Of a stretch of DNA of 64,000 bases, positions 8,018 through 16,686 are shown in pieces. Origin of the DNA: Amycolatopsis sp. NBC_01480 (GTDB lineage: Bacteria > Actinomycetota > Actinomycetes > Mycobacteriales > Pseudonocardiaceae); the NCBI RefSeq assembly GCF_036227205.1, contig NZ_CP109442.1, forward strand, positions 3,782,001 through 3,846,000, written 5' to 3'. A model generated the notes under the pieces. The model did no database searches. It saw only the letters and a list, made by a program, of their open reading frames with translations, and had not been told where the DNA came from. How positions within the stretch are numbered: the first letter of the stretch is position 1; every line of letters starts with the position of its first letter. The position numbers and the translations under genes were made by a program.

Positions 8018-9864
8018 CGGACCAGACCGGCGGCGACCAGCCCCAGAAGACCGTGGCCGAACTGCTCGCCCAGCACGGGCAGCAGGTCGACGGCGGGCGA
8101 CGGCGCAGGCGCCGGGCCGCGGACGACGACGAGGCCCCCGAGACGACGAACACGACCGGCTCCCGCCGCGCCGCGAACGTCACCGACACCGCACCCCAGG
8201 CGATCATCGACCGGGTGACCTCGGACGGGGGCACGCCGCCCCCGCCGTCGCGCACCGGCAGCCGCCGCCGTCCGGACGGCCCGCCGCCCTCGCCGCGAGC
8301 GGTCCCGCAGGAGTCGCAGCCGCTGCCCCGGCCGCCGGCGCCGCCGTCCGGCCGTCCGGTGAACGGCCAGCAGGACTCCGGTTACGTGCGTCCTCCGGCG
8401 CCGCCGCAGGAGTCCGGCCAGTTCGCGCGCCCGCCCGCTCCGCCGCAGGAGTCGGGTCAGTTCGCGCGCCCGCCGGCGCCCCCGCAGGACTCCGGTTACG
8501 TGCGCCCCCCGGCGCCGCCGCAGGAATCCGGGCAGTTCGCCCGCCCGCCCGCTCCGCCGCAGGAGTCGGGTCAGTTCGCGCGCCCGCCGGCGCCCCCGCA
8601 GGAGTCGGGCCAGTTCGCCCGGCCCCCGCAGGATTCCGCGCAGCTGCCGGTGCCGCCGCGTGGCCGGGCGCCGCGCCAGCAGCCGCCGGGCCCGCCGCCC
8701 GCCGCGCCGCCGCAGGCCCCGCCGCCGCTGCCGGCCGACGAGACCCGCGACGCGGTACAGCCGGTCCGGCGTCGCCCCGGCCCGCCGCCGGCACCGCCCG
8801 CGCCGCCGAACACCTCGCTGACCGCCCGCCTCGACGGGCTCGACGGCACCCCCGACGCCGACGTCCCCGAGCCGCCCGCCGGCCCGGGCGCGATGGCCAG
8901 CGGCGCCTTCCCGGCCGGCGCTCCCCAGCGTCCGCGCCGGGCGCCGGCCCGCCGTCCGGCCCCGAAGCAGGAGCCGCACACCGAGCAGTTCGACGCGGTG
9001 GCCGACCGGCTCGAGCCCGAGCCGCCCGCCGCCGCGCCGCCCCAGCCCCCGGGCCCCGGCCCGGCGCCGCAGCAGCCCGCCGGACTGGCCGGCTGGCGCA
9101 AGCGCCGTCAGCAGGAGCAGCTGGAGGACACCGAGATCGGCGTCATGCCGGTGGTCCCCGGGCAGGACGGCACGGCCGACGACTACGCGGATGACGACTA
9201 CGCCGACGACGACTACGCCGACGACGATTACGCCGACGACGGCTACCAGGACGAGAACGACGGCTACCCGGCCCCCGACAACGGCTATCCCGCTGCCGAC
9301 AACGGATATCCGGCCGCCGACAAGGGTTACGCGCCCGAAGAGGACTACGACGCGGGCCCGCCGACCTCGGGCTACCCGCCGCCGATGCCGTTCGCGCCCG
9401 GCCGCAAGGACGACCGTCACCCGCTCGACGACGACCTGTCCGAGTACGAGCGCGAGTTCGAGCAGCCGGCCTACGCCGACGGCCCGGACTTCGAGCGGGA
9501 CGACTACGGCTACGAGCAGCAGTCCGTCGAGTACGAGGACGACTACGACGACGAGGAAGAAGCCGCCGAAGCCCCCGCCGGGGAGCCGGCGCCGGAAGGC
9601 TCGCCGGGCAAGCAGTGGCTGACGCTGGCCGGCCAGCTCGCGCTGGGCGTGGTCGGCGGGGCCGGGGTCTGGCTCGGCTTCAACTGGCTGTGGGTCAACC
9701 TCGCGCCGGCCGCCCTCGTCGGGGCGCTGCTGGTGATCGTGGCGCTGGTCTGGATCGTGCGGAAGATCCGCCGCGCGGAGGACCTGCAGACCACGGTGCT
9801 GGCGTTGCTGGTCGGGCTGGTGGTGACGGTGTCGCCGGCTGCGCTGCTGCTCGTCGCCCGGTAA
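8014..9864 (+). CDS. Repeat-rich membrane protein (Pro-rich and acidic repeats, C-terminal TM)
   Basis: 616 aa. Order: an N-terminal helix (QKTVAELLAQHGQQVDGG), basic and acidic patches, Pro-rich repeats of about 13 residues (RPPAPPQESGQFA type, residues 126-205), a second Pro/Arg-rich region, an acidic YADDD repeat (389-411), NGYPAAD repeats (412-435), a Glu/Asp/Tyr-rich stretch and about three C-terminal membrane segments (from residue 535). Position between ppx and the TIM-barrel gene matches the mycobacterial Rv0497-type membrane protein, which is much shorter; the repeats are the expanded part. The N-terminal KTVAELLAQHG motif is shared by that family. Role unknown, probably a cytoplasmic low-complexity arm tethered to the membrane. 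Confidence 0.75.
   Translation: MTDQTGGDQPQKTVAELLAQHGQQVDGGRRRRRRAADDDEAPETTNTTGSRRAANVTDTAPQAIIDRVTSDGGTPPPPSRTGSRRRPDGPPPSPRAVPQESQPLPRPPAPPSGRPVNGQQDSGYVRPPAPPQESGQFARPPAPPQESGQFARPPAPPQDSGYVRPPAPPQESGQFARPPAPPQESGQFARPPAPPQESGQFARPPQDSAQLPVPPRGRAPRQQPPGPPPAAPPQAPPPLPADETRDAVQPVRRRPGPPPAPPAPPNTSLTARLDGLDGTPDADVPEPPAGPGAMASGAFPAGAPQRPRRAPARRPAPKQEPHTEQFDAVADRLEPEPPAAAPPQPPGPGPAPQQPAGLAGWRKRRQQEQLEDTEIGVMPVVPGQDGTADDYADDDYADDDYADDDYADDGYQDENDGYPAPDNGYPAADNGYPAADKGYAPEEDYDAGPPTSGYPPPMPFAPGRKDDRHPLDDDLSEYEREFEQPAYADGPDFERDDYGYEQQSVEYEDDYDDEEEAAEAPAGEPAPEGSPGKQWLTLAGQLALGVVGGAGVWLGFNWLWVNLAPAALVGALLVIVALVWIVRKIRRAEDLQTTVLALLVGLVVTVSPAALLLVAR
8389..8628 (+). repeat. Tandem 39-nt coding repeats
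   Basis: About six in-frame units of 39 nt encoding RPPAPPQ(E/D)SG(Q/Y)(F/V)(A/R) variants. Units alternate between a QFA and a YV ending, so blocks of units seem to have been duplicated together. Copy number is likely to vary among strains. Confidence 0.8.
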
Positions 9865-9977
9865 GTCCCCGGGCGGCCTGGCCGCCGTTCCGGAGAAGGC
9901 CCGGGAGAAGGTCCCGGAGAACGGGAACGGTGCCGCCGGGGGAGTGCCGCCCCGGCGCACACGGCAGGATGGGCGGC

Positions 9978-10784
9978 GTGAGCGCAGCCGAGAAACCCGT
10001 GCCGGTGGGGTTGAGCACCGCCTCGGTGTGGCCGTTGCGGGCCGGCGCGGGCTTCGAGCTCGCGGCCGACCTCGGGTACGACGGCGTCGAGGTGATGGTG
10101 TGGGCCGACCCGATCAGCCAGGACGTCGCCGCGGTGCGGCGGTGGTCGCGCCGGACCGGCGTGCCCGTGCTGTCCGTGCACTCCCCGTCGCTGCTGATCA
10201 CGCAACGGGTCTGGTCGCCGGACCCGGTGGTGCGGCTGCGGCGGTCCGTGGACGCCGCCGTGGAGCTCGGGGCGCGCACGGTGGTCGTGCACCCGCCGTT
10301 CCGGTGGCAGCGGCGTTACGGCGACGCGTTCGGCGACCTGGTGGACGAGCTGGAGGAGTCCAGCGGCATCGAGGTCGCGGTCGAGAACATGTTCAAGGTG
10401 CGCCCGCCCGGCGGCTCGAAGAACTCGCGCGTCTCGGCGTTCCGGCCCTCGATCGACCCTACCGACGTAGGGTTTCGGCACTACACACTTGATCTTTCCC
10501 ACACCGCCGCCGCGGGCATGGACGCGCTCGAGCTCGCCGAGCGGATGGGCGAGGGGCTCAGCCACGTCCACCTCGCCGACGGCACCGGGCTGCCCAAGGA
10601 CGAGCACCTGATCCCCGGCCACGGCGGCCAGCCGTGCGCCGAGCTGGTGGAGCGGCTGGTCAGCAACGGTTTCCGCGGCCAGATCGTGCTCGAGGTCAAC
10701 ACCCGGCACGCCACCAGCTCGGCCGAACGGGCCCGCGCGCTGGCCGAGGCGCTGCTGTTTGCCCGTCTGCACCTTGGACAGTGA
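9978..10784 (+). CDS. TIM-barrel sugar-phosphate isomerase/endonuclease-IV-like protein
   Basis: 268 aa from GTG 9978 (271 from ATG 9969). AP-endonuclease-2-type TIM barrel: GLSTASVWPL, GYDGVEVMVW, VLSVHSPSLL, VVVHPPFRW, VAVENMFKV and HLADGTGLPKDEHLIPGHG, which place metal-binding His/Glu at strand ends. The true substrate is unknown; the mycobacterial counterpart beside proC (Rv0498) is also uncharacterised. GTG 9978 has a purine-rich stretch (GGATGGG) before it and yields the usual N-terminus, so I prefer it to ATG 9969. Confidence 0.8.
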   Translation: MSAAEKPVPVGLSTASVWPLRAGAGFELAADLGYDGVEVMVWADPISQDVAAVRRWSRRTGVPVLSVHSPSLLITQRVWSPDPVVRLRRSVDAAVELGARTVVVHPPFRWQRRYGDAFGDLVDELEESSGIEVAVENMFKVRPPGGSKNSRVSAFRPSIDPTDVGFRHYTLDLSHTAAAGMDALELAERMGEGLSHVHLADGTGLPKDEHLIPGHGGQPCAELVERLVSNGFRGQIVLEVNTRHATSSAERARALAEALLFARLHLGQ

Positions 10785-10869
10785 CCTGGCCGTCACCAAG
10801 ATCGGCTGTCCGGGCGGACAACGGCCGATGGCCTGCTCCACCAGGGCTCGGACACGTAAAGTGCCGACC

Positions 10870-10959
10870 GTGAACTCGTTGCGATCGTTGAACTTCGCCG
10901 CCGTCGGAACGCGCGGGCCGGGCCCCGCGCGCTGCCCCGCAGTGGCCGGTCGTCCGTGA
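10870..10959 (+). CDS. Candidate leaderless upstream ORF (29 aa) before thioesterase gene
   Basis: GTG 10870 lies 7 nt after TAAAGT (10857-10862), the spacing expected for a leaderless transcript. The 30-codon frame (VNSLRSLNFAAVG..., Arg/Pro/Gly-rich at the end) finishes at TGA 10957-10959, overlapping the thioesterase GTG (10956) as GTGA. It may act as a leader peptide or coupling device; it may also be a chance frame. Confidence 0.4.
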   Translation: MNSLRSLNFAAVGTRGPGPARCPAVAGRP

Positions 10960-11786
10960 GCGCGGCCGACGACACCACGACCGCGTTCGAGGCCGCCACG
11001 GCGGTCCGCTCGCTCGGCGACGGCACGTTCACCGCGACGCTGCGCGCGGAATGGTCGATCGCGAGCCACCCCCACGGCGGTTTCCTCGTGGCCCTGCTGG
11101 CGAGAACCGCCACGGCCGTCCTGCACGAGCGGGACGAGGCCACCGCCGAACCGCTGGTGGTGAGCGCCGAGTTCCTGCACGCGCCCGCGCTGGGGCCGGT
11201 GCTGCTGCGCACCGAGGTCCGCAAGGTCGGCCGTCGCGCGACGGTGGTCGCCGTCCGCCTGGAGCAGCGCGGCCGCAGCTGCGTGGAGGCGCGTGTGACC
11301 ACCGGGCGGCTGCCGATGCGGCGCGCGGAGTGGTCCGACCTGCCGCAGATGCCCGCGGAGCCGCCGTCCGGCGCGCTGCAGCTGACGGCCGAGACGTCCG
11401 AGGGCCGGTTCAACCTGTCCAAGAGCTGCGAGGTCCGGATCGACCCGGCGACGGCGGGCTACCTGGCCGGGCGCGCGGGCGACCCGCCGCGGATGCGCCT
11501 GTGGGCCCGTCCGCGCCACGGCGTGGTGGACGTCTACTTCGCGCTGCTGGCCGGGGACCTCAACCCGCCCCTGGTCGCGAACCTCGGCCGGCTGGGCTGG
11601 GCGCCGACCGTCCAGCTCACCGCGCTGGTGCGCACGCGCCCGGCGCCGGGCTGGCTGCGGGTGGTCGTCGAATCCCGCTCGGTGAACGAGGCCTGGTTCG
11701 ACTCCGACGCGACGGTCGTCGACGCGCAGGGCCGGCTCGTCGCCCAGACGCGCCAGCTGGCCCTCGCCCCGGCCCCGGGGCCCTGA
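10956..11786 (+). CDS. Acyl-CoA thioesterase-like double hotdog protein
   Basis: 276 aa with two hotdog folds in tandem. The N-terminal half has HPHGGFLVALLARTA (helix-binding segment) and VSAEFLHAP; the C-terminal half has MRLWARPRHG and a degenerate second hotdog ending in VVDAQGRLVAQTRQL. This is the TesB-like/thioesterase superfamily arrangement. It takes the position of the uncharacterised mycobacterial gene between the TIM-barrel gene and proC (Rv0499). Substrate unknown. GTG 10956 overlaps the preceding small ORF, and no strong ribosome site precedes it. Confidence 0.78.
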   Translation: MSAADDTTTAFEAATAVRSLGDGTFTATLRAEWSIASHPHGGFLVALLARTATAVLHERDEATAEPLVVSAEFLHAPALGPVLLRTEVRKVGRRATVVAVRLEQRGRSCVEARVTTGRLPMRRAEWSDLPQMPAEPPSGALQLTAETSEGRFNLSKSCEVRIDPATAGYLAGRAGDPPRMRLWARPRHGVVDVYFALLAGDLNPPLVANLGRLGWAPTVQLTALVRTRPAPGWLRVVVESRSVNEAWFDSDATVVDAQGRLVAQTRQLALAPAPGP

Positions 11787-11809
11787 CGGCGGTTTGGCAC
11801 GCTGGCGCC

Positions 11810-12625
11810 ATGACGGTGATCGCGGTGCTGGGAGCTGGAAAGATCGGGGAGGCCCTGCTGTCGGGGCTGCTGCACGGCGGCCACGCGCCCGGGGACCTGC
11901 TCTTCATGGAGCGCTACCCGGCGCGGGCCGAGGAGCTGACGCAGCGGTACCCGGGGCTGCGCTCGGTCACCGTCGCCGACGCCGCCAAGCAGGCCGACGT
12001 CCTGGTGGTCGCCGTGAAACCGCAGGACATCGACCCGGTGCTGGACGTGCTGGCGCCGCTGCTCGGGCCGTCCTCGCTGGTCGTCTCGCTGTGCGCGGGG
12101 CTGCCGACGTCGCTGTACGAGCGGCGCCTCGCCGAGGGCGTGCCGGTGGTCCGGGTGATGCCGAACACGCCGATGCTGGTCGGCGAGGCCATGAGCGCGA
12201 TCTCCGCGGGCCGGCACGCGACGGCCGGGCACCTGGCCGTGGTGAAGGAGCTGCTCGCGCACGTCGGCCAGGTCGTCGAGGTGCCCGAGGGCCAGCAGGA
12301 TGCGGTGACGGCGCTGTCCGGCTCCGGCCCCGCGTACTTCTTCTTCCTGGTCGAGGCCATGATCGACGCCGGCATCCTGCTCGGCCTGCCGCGCGCGCTG
12401 GCGGGGCAGCTGATCATCCAGTCGGCCGTCGGGGCGGCCAAGATGCTGGCCGAGTCGGACGAGCACCCGGCGCTGCTGCGCGAGGCCGTCACCTCGCCCG
12501 CCGGCACGACCATCAACGCCATCCGCGAGCTGGAGAAACACGGCGTCCGCGCGGCCCTGCTCGACGCGATCGAAGCGGCCCGCGACCGGTCCCAGGAACT
12601 CGGCCGCGCGCACGACGAGCACTGA
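11810..12625 (+). CDS. proC: Pyrroline-5-carboxylate reductase
   Basis: 271 aa, final step of proline synthesis (P5C + NADPH to proline), cytosolic. Rossmann motif VLGAGKIGEALLSG at the N-terminus, NTP signature RVMPNTPMLVGEAMS and the C-terminal ProC signature DAVTALSGSGPAYFF plus SPAGTTINAI. Length is the family norm. ATG 11810 is 23 nt after the thioesterase-like gene, so the two are probably cotranscribed. Confidence 0.96.
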   Translation: MTVIAVLGAGKIGEALLSGLLHGGHAPGDLLFMERYPARAEELTQRYPGLRSVTVADAAKQADVLVVAVKPQDIDPVLDVLAPLLGPSSLVVSLCAGLPTSLYERRLAEGVPVVRVMPNTPMLVGEAMSAISAGRHATAGHLAVVKELLAHVGQVVEVPEGQQDAVTALSGSGPAYFFFLVEAMIDAGILLGLPRALAGQLIIQSAVGAAKMLAESDEHPALLREAVTSPAGTTINAIRELEKHGVRAALLDAIEAARDRSQELGRAHDEH

Positions 12626-12728
12626 CCCGCACCGACCCGGGCTGCTCCCGAGGCGGCCGCGTCGTGGCTGAGGGCTGTCACCAAGACCCCGCTGTGTGCC
12701 GTGCCACGAGGATTCGTACGGTGGCGAT

Positions 12729-14564
12729 ATGTCCTCTCGTACCGCAGCGCTTCCGGTGGAACCTGCGCCGCAACAGCTCGCGTTGGCAGCCCGGAGCTGC
12801 TCGATCCTCACGGCGGCGAGCACCTTGGCCGAATGGGTCGGGACCGGCCGCCCGGTCACCACGCGCGGAGTGCTCAAGCCCGCCGCCGCCGTCGAAGCCT
12901 GTGATCTGCTGGGCATCGAACTGTCCTCACGCAAGCCCCGCAGTGCGCTGGACATCAGCTCGCTGATGGTCGCGTGGACAGCGGCGGGCATTGCCGGGTT
13001 CATCGAGGTGGACCGGGCCCGGGCGGCGGCAAGGCCGCCGCTTCGGTCCTGGCTGGGCGGGACACCGGAGGAGGTACTGGTCATCTGGGCCCGGTGCGCG
13101 GCGGAGTTCCTCGGCCTGGCCGGTGAAGGCGGCGAGACCGACTTGGACGCTCTGGTCGTACTGGCATTCCTGCACCAGCACGAGGACGCGGTCTCGCTGG
13201 ATGAGCTGGACGAGGCCGTTCTCCAGTACCTCGACGGCGGTGCACCGGACTGTTCTTGCCCGGACTGCACGTCGCTGCCCGCTGACCTGGCCGGGATGGA
13301 GGCGGTCGAGAACATAGTGGCGGTCCTGAACGAGTTCGGGATGGTCGTCCTGCGGGAGGACACCGCCGAGCTGACCCCGCTGGCCCGCTGGTTCACCGAC
13401 GTCATGTTCCGCCAGAGTGCCCCGTCCGCCGATGTCGATGCGGGCGCGCTGGTCAATGTGTTGAGCGGGCTTCCGGACACGGTCGCCTCGCTGATGTGCC
13501 GTCCGTGGCTGGCCGCCCGTGCTCCGGTCGCAGCTGCCCGCGAGCTGCTCGCCTTCGGGCAAGCCGCCTCCGGGCCGCTGCGTCTCACCGCGTTCAGCCT
13601 GGCGCGCGAATGCGGCCCTGATGCGGCACCCGCGTGGCAGGAACTGGCGACGCTGAAGGGGGCCGGCGCCTACGCCAGGGTCTGGCTGGCCGAGCAGGAG
13701 AACGCCGAGCCTGCCGAGGCCGACCTGACGTGGATCTTCGTGGACACGGTGTCCAGCATGCTGGACGCGATGCCCGACGGCCTGCCCCCGGACCTGGTTT
13801 CCGCTCTGCTGCAGGCTCAAGGCGATGCCGAGCTTGCCGAGGTCTTGCCGCTGCTCGGCGACTGCGATCATCCGGGCGCCGCTCGGCTGGTCACCCTCCT
13901 GACCGCCCACCTGGCGAACCCGTTTCCCGGGCTGGGCGTTCCCGGGCTGGGTATGGCTCCCCTCAGCCGCCCGGTTCTGCCCGAGCGCCCCGAACGTGCC
14001 GATGCCCGCTTCCGGATCAAGGTCCAGCTGCGGGGCGTGACGAAACCGCCGGTATGGCGGCGCATGGAGGTGCCGGCCGCACTGAGCCTCGACCGGCTTC
14101 ACGGGGTGATCCAGGCCGCCATGGGCTGGGGCGACAGCCACATGCACGCGTTCTCCGACGGGCAGTACGAATACGGGCTCCCCGACCCCGAACTGGGCCA
14201 TCACGACGAACGGGAGGTGTATTTGTCCCAGCTGCTCGGCGGCGCCGGCGACCGGATCCAGTACGCCTACGATTTCGGTGACGGCTGGGAACACGACATC
14301 GTCCTGGAGCGGATCCTGCCGGCCGATCCTGGGGTGACCGGAGCGTTGTGCACGGGCGGCAAAGGGGCCTGCCCTCCTGAGGACTGCGGCGGCATCTGGG
14401 GTTACGAGCAGCTGAAGGACACACTGGCCGACCCCGCAGCCGAGGAGCACGACACCTTGCTCGACTGGCTGGGCCTGAAGTCGGGTGCCGATTTCGACGC
14501 CGGCGAGTTCTCGGTGGAGGAAGTCAATCAGCGGCTCGCCCACGGCGCCTCGGCGCGTCGCTGA
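12729..14564 (+). CDS. pRiA4b ORF-3-like protein with long N-terminal helical region
   Basis: 611 aa. The C-terminal 190 residues are a plasmid pRiA4b ORF-3 domain: FRIKVQLRGVTKPPVWRRMEV, LDRLHGVIQAAMGW, DSHMHAFSDG, YAYDFGDGWEHDI and CPPEDCGGIWGYEQL are its hallmarks. The N-terminal 400 residues are mostly helical with a Cys pair region (CSCPDC) that might bind metal; I do not recognise this part. Function of the family is unknown. It interrupts the proC / small-HTH / bS22 order seen in relatives, and third-codon positions look somewhat less biased than in neighbours, suggesting acquisition. A frame extends upstream to GTG 12696, but ATG 12729 is the better start. Confidence 0.8.
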   Translation: MSSRTAALPVEPAPQQLALAARSCSILTAASTLAEWVGTGRPVTTRGVLKPAAAVEACDLLGIELSSRKPRSALDISSLMVAWTAAGIAGFIEVDRARAAARPPLRSWLGGTPEEVLVIWARCAAEFLGLAGEGGETDLDALVVLAFLHQHEDAVSLDELDEAVLQYLDGGAPDCSCPDCTSLPADLAGMEAVENIVAVLNEFGMVVLREDTAELTPLARWFTDVMFRQSAPSADVDAGALVNVLSGLPDTVASLMCRPWLAARAPVAAARELLAFGQAASGPLRLTAFSLARECGPDAAPAWQELATLKGAGAYARVWLAEQENAEPAEADLTWIFVDTVSSMLDAMPDGLPPDLVSALLQAQGDAELAEVLPLLGDCDHPGAARLVTLLTAHLANPFPGLGVPGLGMAPLSRPVLPERPERADARFRIKVQLRGVTKPPVWRRMEVPAALSLDRLHGVIQAAMGWGDSHMHAFSDGQYEYGLPDPELGHHDEREVYLSQLLGGAGDRIQYAYDFGDGWEHDIVLERILPADPGVTGALCTGGKGACPPEDCGGIWGYEQLKDTLADPAAEEHDTLLDWLGLKSGADFDAGEFSVEEVNQRLAHGASARR

Positions 14565-14572
14565 AGCCCCGC

Positions 14573-14611
14573 TGAGTCGTCGGTCCGGACGAGAACCGGA
14601 GCGATGACTCA
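14573..14611 (+). terminator. Hairpin after the pRiA4b-like gene
   Basis: Arms 14573-14586 and 14598-14611 pair at 12 of 14 positions (TGAGTC...GACTCA ends) around an 11-nt loop, starting 8 nt after the stop codon. Confidence 0.5.
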
Positions 14612-14825
14612 CCAGGCCGAACCGTTCCACAGGAGCGGGCAAACCGCTCGTATCACCCGAATGCCCCACTCAGGGTGTGCGCTACGGCCCTGGTGAGGGC
14701 CCATCCCGGTGACAGGCGTCGCACTAGTCCCACCTGTCCCGCTACTCTCGTGAAGAGCACGTGCGTGTCGATACCACAGGTGGGGAAGCCTCGTGGCGCG
14801 ACACGTGTCGAAGGACGCGGTAAAC

Positions 14826-15041
14826 ATGTCGCCGAACAAGAAGGAGGATTTGCCCGCCGTAGGGCAGGTCCAGTTTTTGACCGTCGCCGAAGTGGCCACG
14901 CTGATGCGGGTCTCGAAGATGACCGTCTACCGCTTGGTGCACTCGGGTGAGCTGCCCGCCGTACGCGTCGGGAAATCGTTCCGGGTGCCCGAGAAGGCAG
15001 TGCACGAGTATCTGCAGGGTGCCTACTTCGACGTGGGCTGA
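14826..15041 (+). CDS. Small excisionase-type helix-turn-helix protein
   Basis: 71 aa from ATG 14826. It is one MerR/excisionase-like winged HTH: FLTVAEVATLMRVSKMTVYR, LVHSGELPAVRVGKSFRVP, then a short helix AVHEYLQGAYFD. The same small gene sits between proC and the bS22 gene in mycobacteria (Rv0500A), so it is a conserved chromosomal regulator and not evidence of phage. Start choice: AAGGA lies 11 nt before ATG 14826; in-frame GTG 14793 with GGGGAAG 4-5 nt upstream would add 11 residues. A TACTCT hexamer at 14743-14748 may be its promoter. Confidence 0.85.
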   Translation: MSPNKKEDLPAVGQVQFLTVAEVATLMRVSKMTVYRLVHSGELPAVRVGKSFRVPEKAVHEYLQGAYFDVG

Positions 15042-15278
15042 TCGGTCGCCGGGCATGCGTAGCCAATCCGGCCAAAAGAAGGCGGTCGAGTGGTGACCGT
15101 CGGGCACAGCCGATTCGCCGTAGCTGTGGTCGGATTGGCGATGGCCAGCAGCAGAGTCATGCCCGCCGACCGGCCCGCGTCGGCACGCGGGTAACCTGGT
15201 AAACCGCTCGTGCCTGTGCGCTCCACCCGTTGGACGCTGCGCCGGGCAGCGTTACCGACGACGACCTAAGGAGCGCCC

Positions 15279-15380
15279 ATGGGCTCTGTGATCAAGAAGC
15301 GCCGTAAGCGCATGTCCAAGAAGAAGCACCGCAAGCTTCTGCGCCGCACGCGAGTGCAGCGCCGTAAGGCCGGTAAGTGA
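15279..15380 (+). CDS. Small ribosomal protein bS22 (AURKAIP1/COX24-like), 33 aa
   Basis: 33 residues, 19 of them Lys or Arg: [33 protein letters not shown]. Nearly identical to the mycobacterial bS22 protein, which cryo-EM placed on the 30S subunit near the decoding region (established knowledge). Strong ribosome site AAGGAG (15268-15273) before ATG 15279. A hairpin terminator follows, so it is probably a single-gene transcript; TAACCT at 15192-15197 could be its -10. Confidence 0.92.
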   Translation: MGSVIKKRRKRMSKKKHRKLLRRTRVQRRKAGK

Positions 15381-15401
15381 GCCTTACGCTCACTGAACTG
15401 T

Positions 15402-15432
15402 CGTGGCCCGTCCAGCGTTTGGACGGGCCACG
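15402..15432 (+). terminator. Terminator of the bS22 gene
   Basis: Perfect 12-bp arms (CGTGGCCCGTCC at 15402-15413, complement at 15421-15432) with a 7-nt loop, 22 nt after the stop; a short T-run follows at 15436-15438. Confidence 0.75.
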
Positions 15433-15639
15433 TCCATTTGGCGGGCCTTTTCCCCCGTTCGAGTGAGGCACGTGCCGCAATCCGGGCCTCCGGCGTTAAT
15501 ACCAGGTAAGACCTGGTCAGGGCACCCCTCATGGCCGGTAACATGGCCGGTGCGTCCGCGCGATGCTTCCAGTGAGTGCAGGTTCGCGCGCTCCGGGTGA
15601 TCGCCCGCCCCCACGCTCCAGCCGCCCCCAGGGAGTCTC

Positions 15640-16686
15640 ATGCCGTCGAACATCGTGCTCGTCACCGGGGTCGCCGGCGACCTGGGCGGAAAGCTGCTCG
15701 CCCGGCTCGGCAACAACCCCGGGTTCGAGCGGGTGATCGGCGTCGACACCGCCCCGCCGGCCAAATCGGTGCTGCAGCGCATGGGCAACGCCGAGTTCGT
15801 CCGCGCCGACATCCGGAACCCGCTGATCGCCAAGGTGATCAGCACCGCCGAGGTGGACACGGTGGTGCACACCTCGTGCACCGCGCACCCGGCCGGGCCG
15901 AGCCGGCGCGCGGCGGTCAAGGAAGTCAACGTCATCGGCACCATGCGGCTGCTGGCCGCGTGCCAGCGCTCGCCGCTGGTGCGCAAGCTCGTGGTCAAGT
16001 CCAGCGCGGCCGTGTACGGCGCGGGTGCGCGCTCGCAGGCCGTCTTCAGCGAGGACTCGGAGCTGATCCCGGCGTCGTCCAGCGGTTACGCCAAGGACGC
16101 CGTGGAGATGGAGGGTTACGTGCGCGGCCTGGCCCGGCGCCGTCCCGACATCACGGTCACGCTCTGCCGGTTCGCCAACATCATCGGCCCCGAGGTGGAC
16201 ACCGTGCTCTCGCGCTACTTCGCGCTGCCGGTGATCCCCACCGTCTTCGGCTACGACGCGCGGCTGCAGCTGCTGCACGCGTCGGACGCGCTGTCGGTGC
16301 TGGAGCTCTCGACGCTGGAGGACCATCCCGGCGTGTTCAACGTGGCGTCGGAGGGGGTGCTCACGCTCTCGCAGGCGATCCGCCGGGCGGGCCGGGTCGG
16401 GCTGCCCATGCCGAGCGCCGTGGTGCCGTCGGTGGGCAAGGTGCTGCGCGGGGCCCGCGTGGTCGACTTCTCCGCCGACCAGGTCCGGCTGCTGAACTTC
16501 GGCCGGGTGGTGGACACCACGAAACTCAAGCAGGAGTTCGGTTTCACGCCGCGCTGGACCACGCGTGAGGCGTTCGACGACTATGTCGCGGGCCGCGGCC
16601 TGCGCCCGGTGCTCGACGGCGGCCGGCTCGCCGGGCTGGCGGGCAAGGTGCTCGTGGCCGCCGCGACCGGGCAGGCGAGCCGATGA
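15640..16686 (+). CDS. NAD-dependent epimerase/dehydratase family protein
   Basis: 348 aa, extended short-chain dehydrogenase fold. The NAD loop is VLVTGVAGDLGGKLLARL (GxxGxxG). The catalytic triad region has SSAAVYG and SGYAKDAVE (YxxxK), and RFANIIGPEV follows. Substrate unknown: the mycobacterial gene in this position is named galE2, but no UDP-galactose 4-epimerase activity can be inferred. The ATGA overlap with the acyltransferase gene (16683-16686) suggests a joint role, possibly in a glycolipid or phospholipid step. Ribosome site GGGAG before ATG 15640. Confidence 0.85.
   Translation: MPSNIVLVTGVAGDLGGKLLARLGNNPGFERVIGVDTAPPAKSVLQRMGNAEFVRADIRNPLIAKVISTAEVDTVVHTSCTAHPAGPSRRAAVKEVNVIGTMRLLAACQRSPLVRKLVVKSSAAVYGAGARSQAVFSEDSELIPASSSGYAKDAVEMEGYVRGLARRRPDITVTLCRFANIIGPEVDTVLSRYFALPVIPTVFGYDARLQLLHASDALSVLELSTLEDHPGVFNVASEGVLTLSQAIRRAGRVGLPMPSAVVPSVGKVLRGARVVDFSADQVRLLNFGRVVDTTKLKQEFGFTPRWTTREAFDDYVAGRGLRPVLDGGRLAGLAGKVLVAAATGQASR

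Noticed and set aside
8389..8628. Regular repeats that could suggest a CRISPR array
   Set aside because: Units are contiguous, in frame and coding, without unique spacers; no cas genes nearby.
14793..15041. Excisionase-like protein as a sign of a prophage or integrative element
   Set aside because: The same small HTH gene is in this place in mycobacteria; no integrase, attachment site or tRNA is near.
15023..15226. Minus-strand 67-codon frame before the bS22 gene
   Set aside because: No ribosome site, no recognisable motif, and it overlaps the end of the HTH gene; treated as leader/intergenic DNA.
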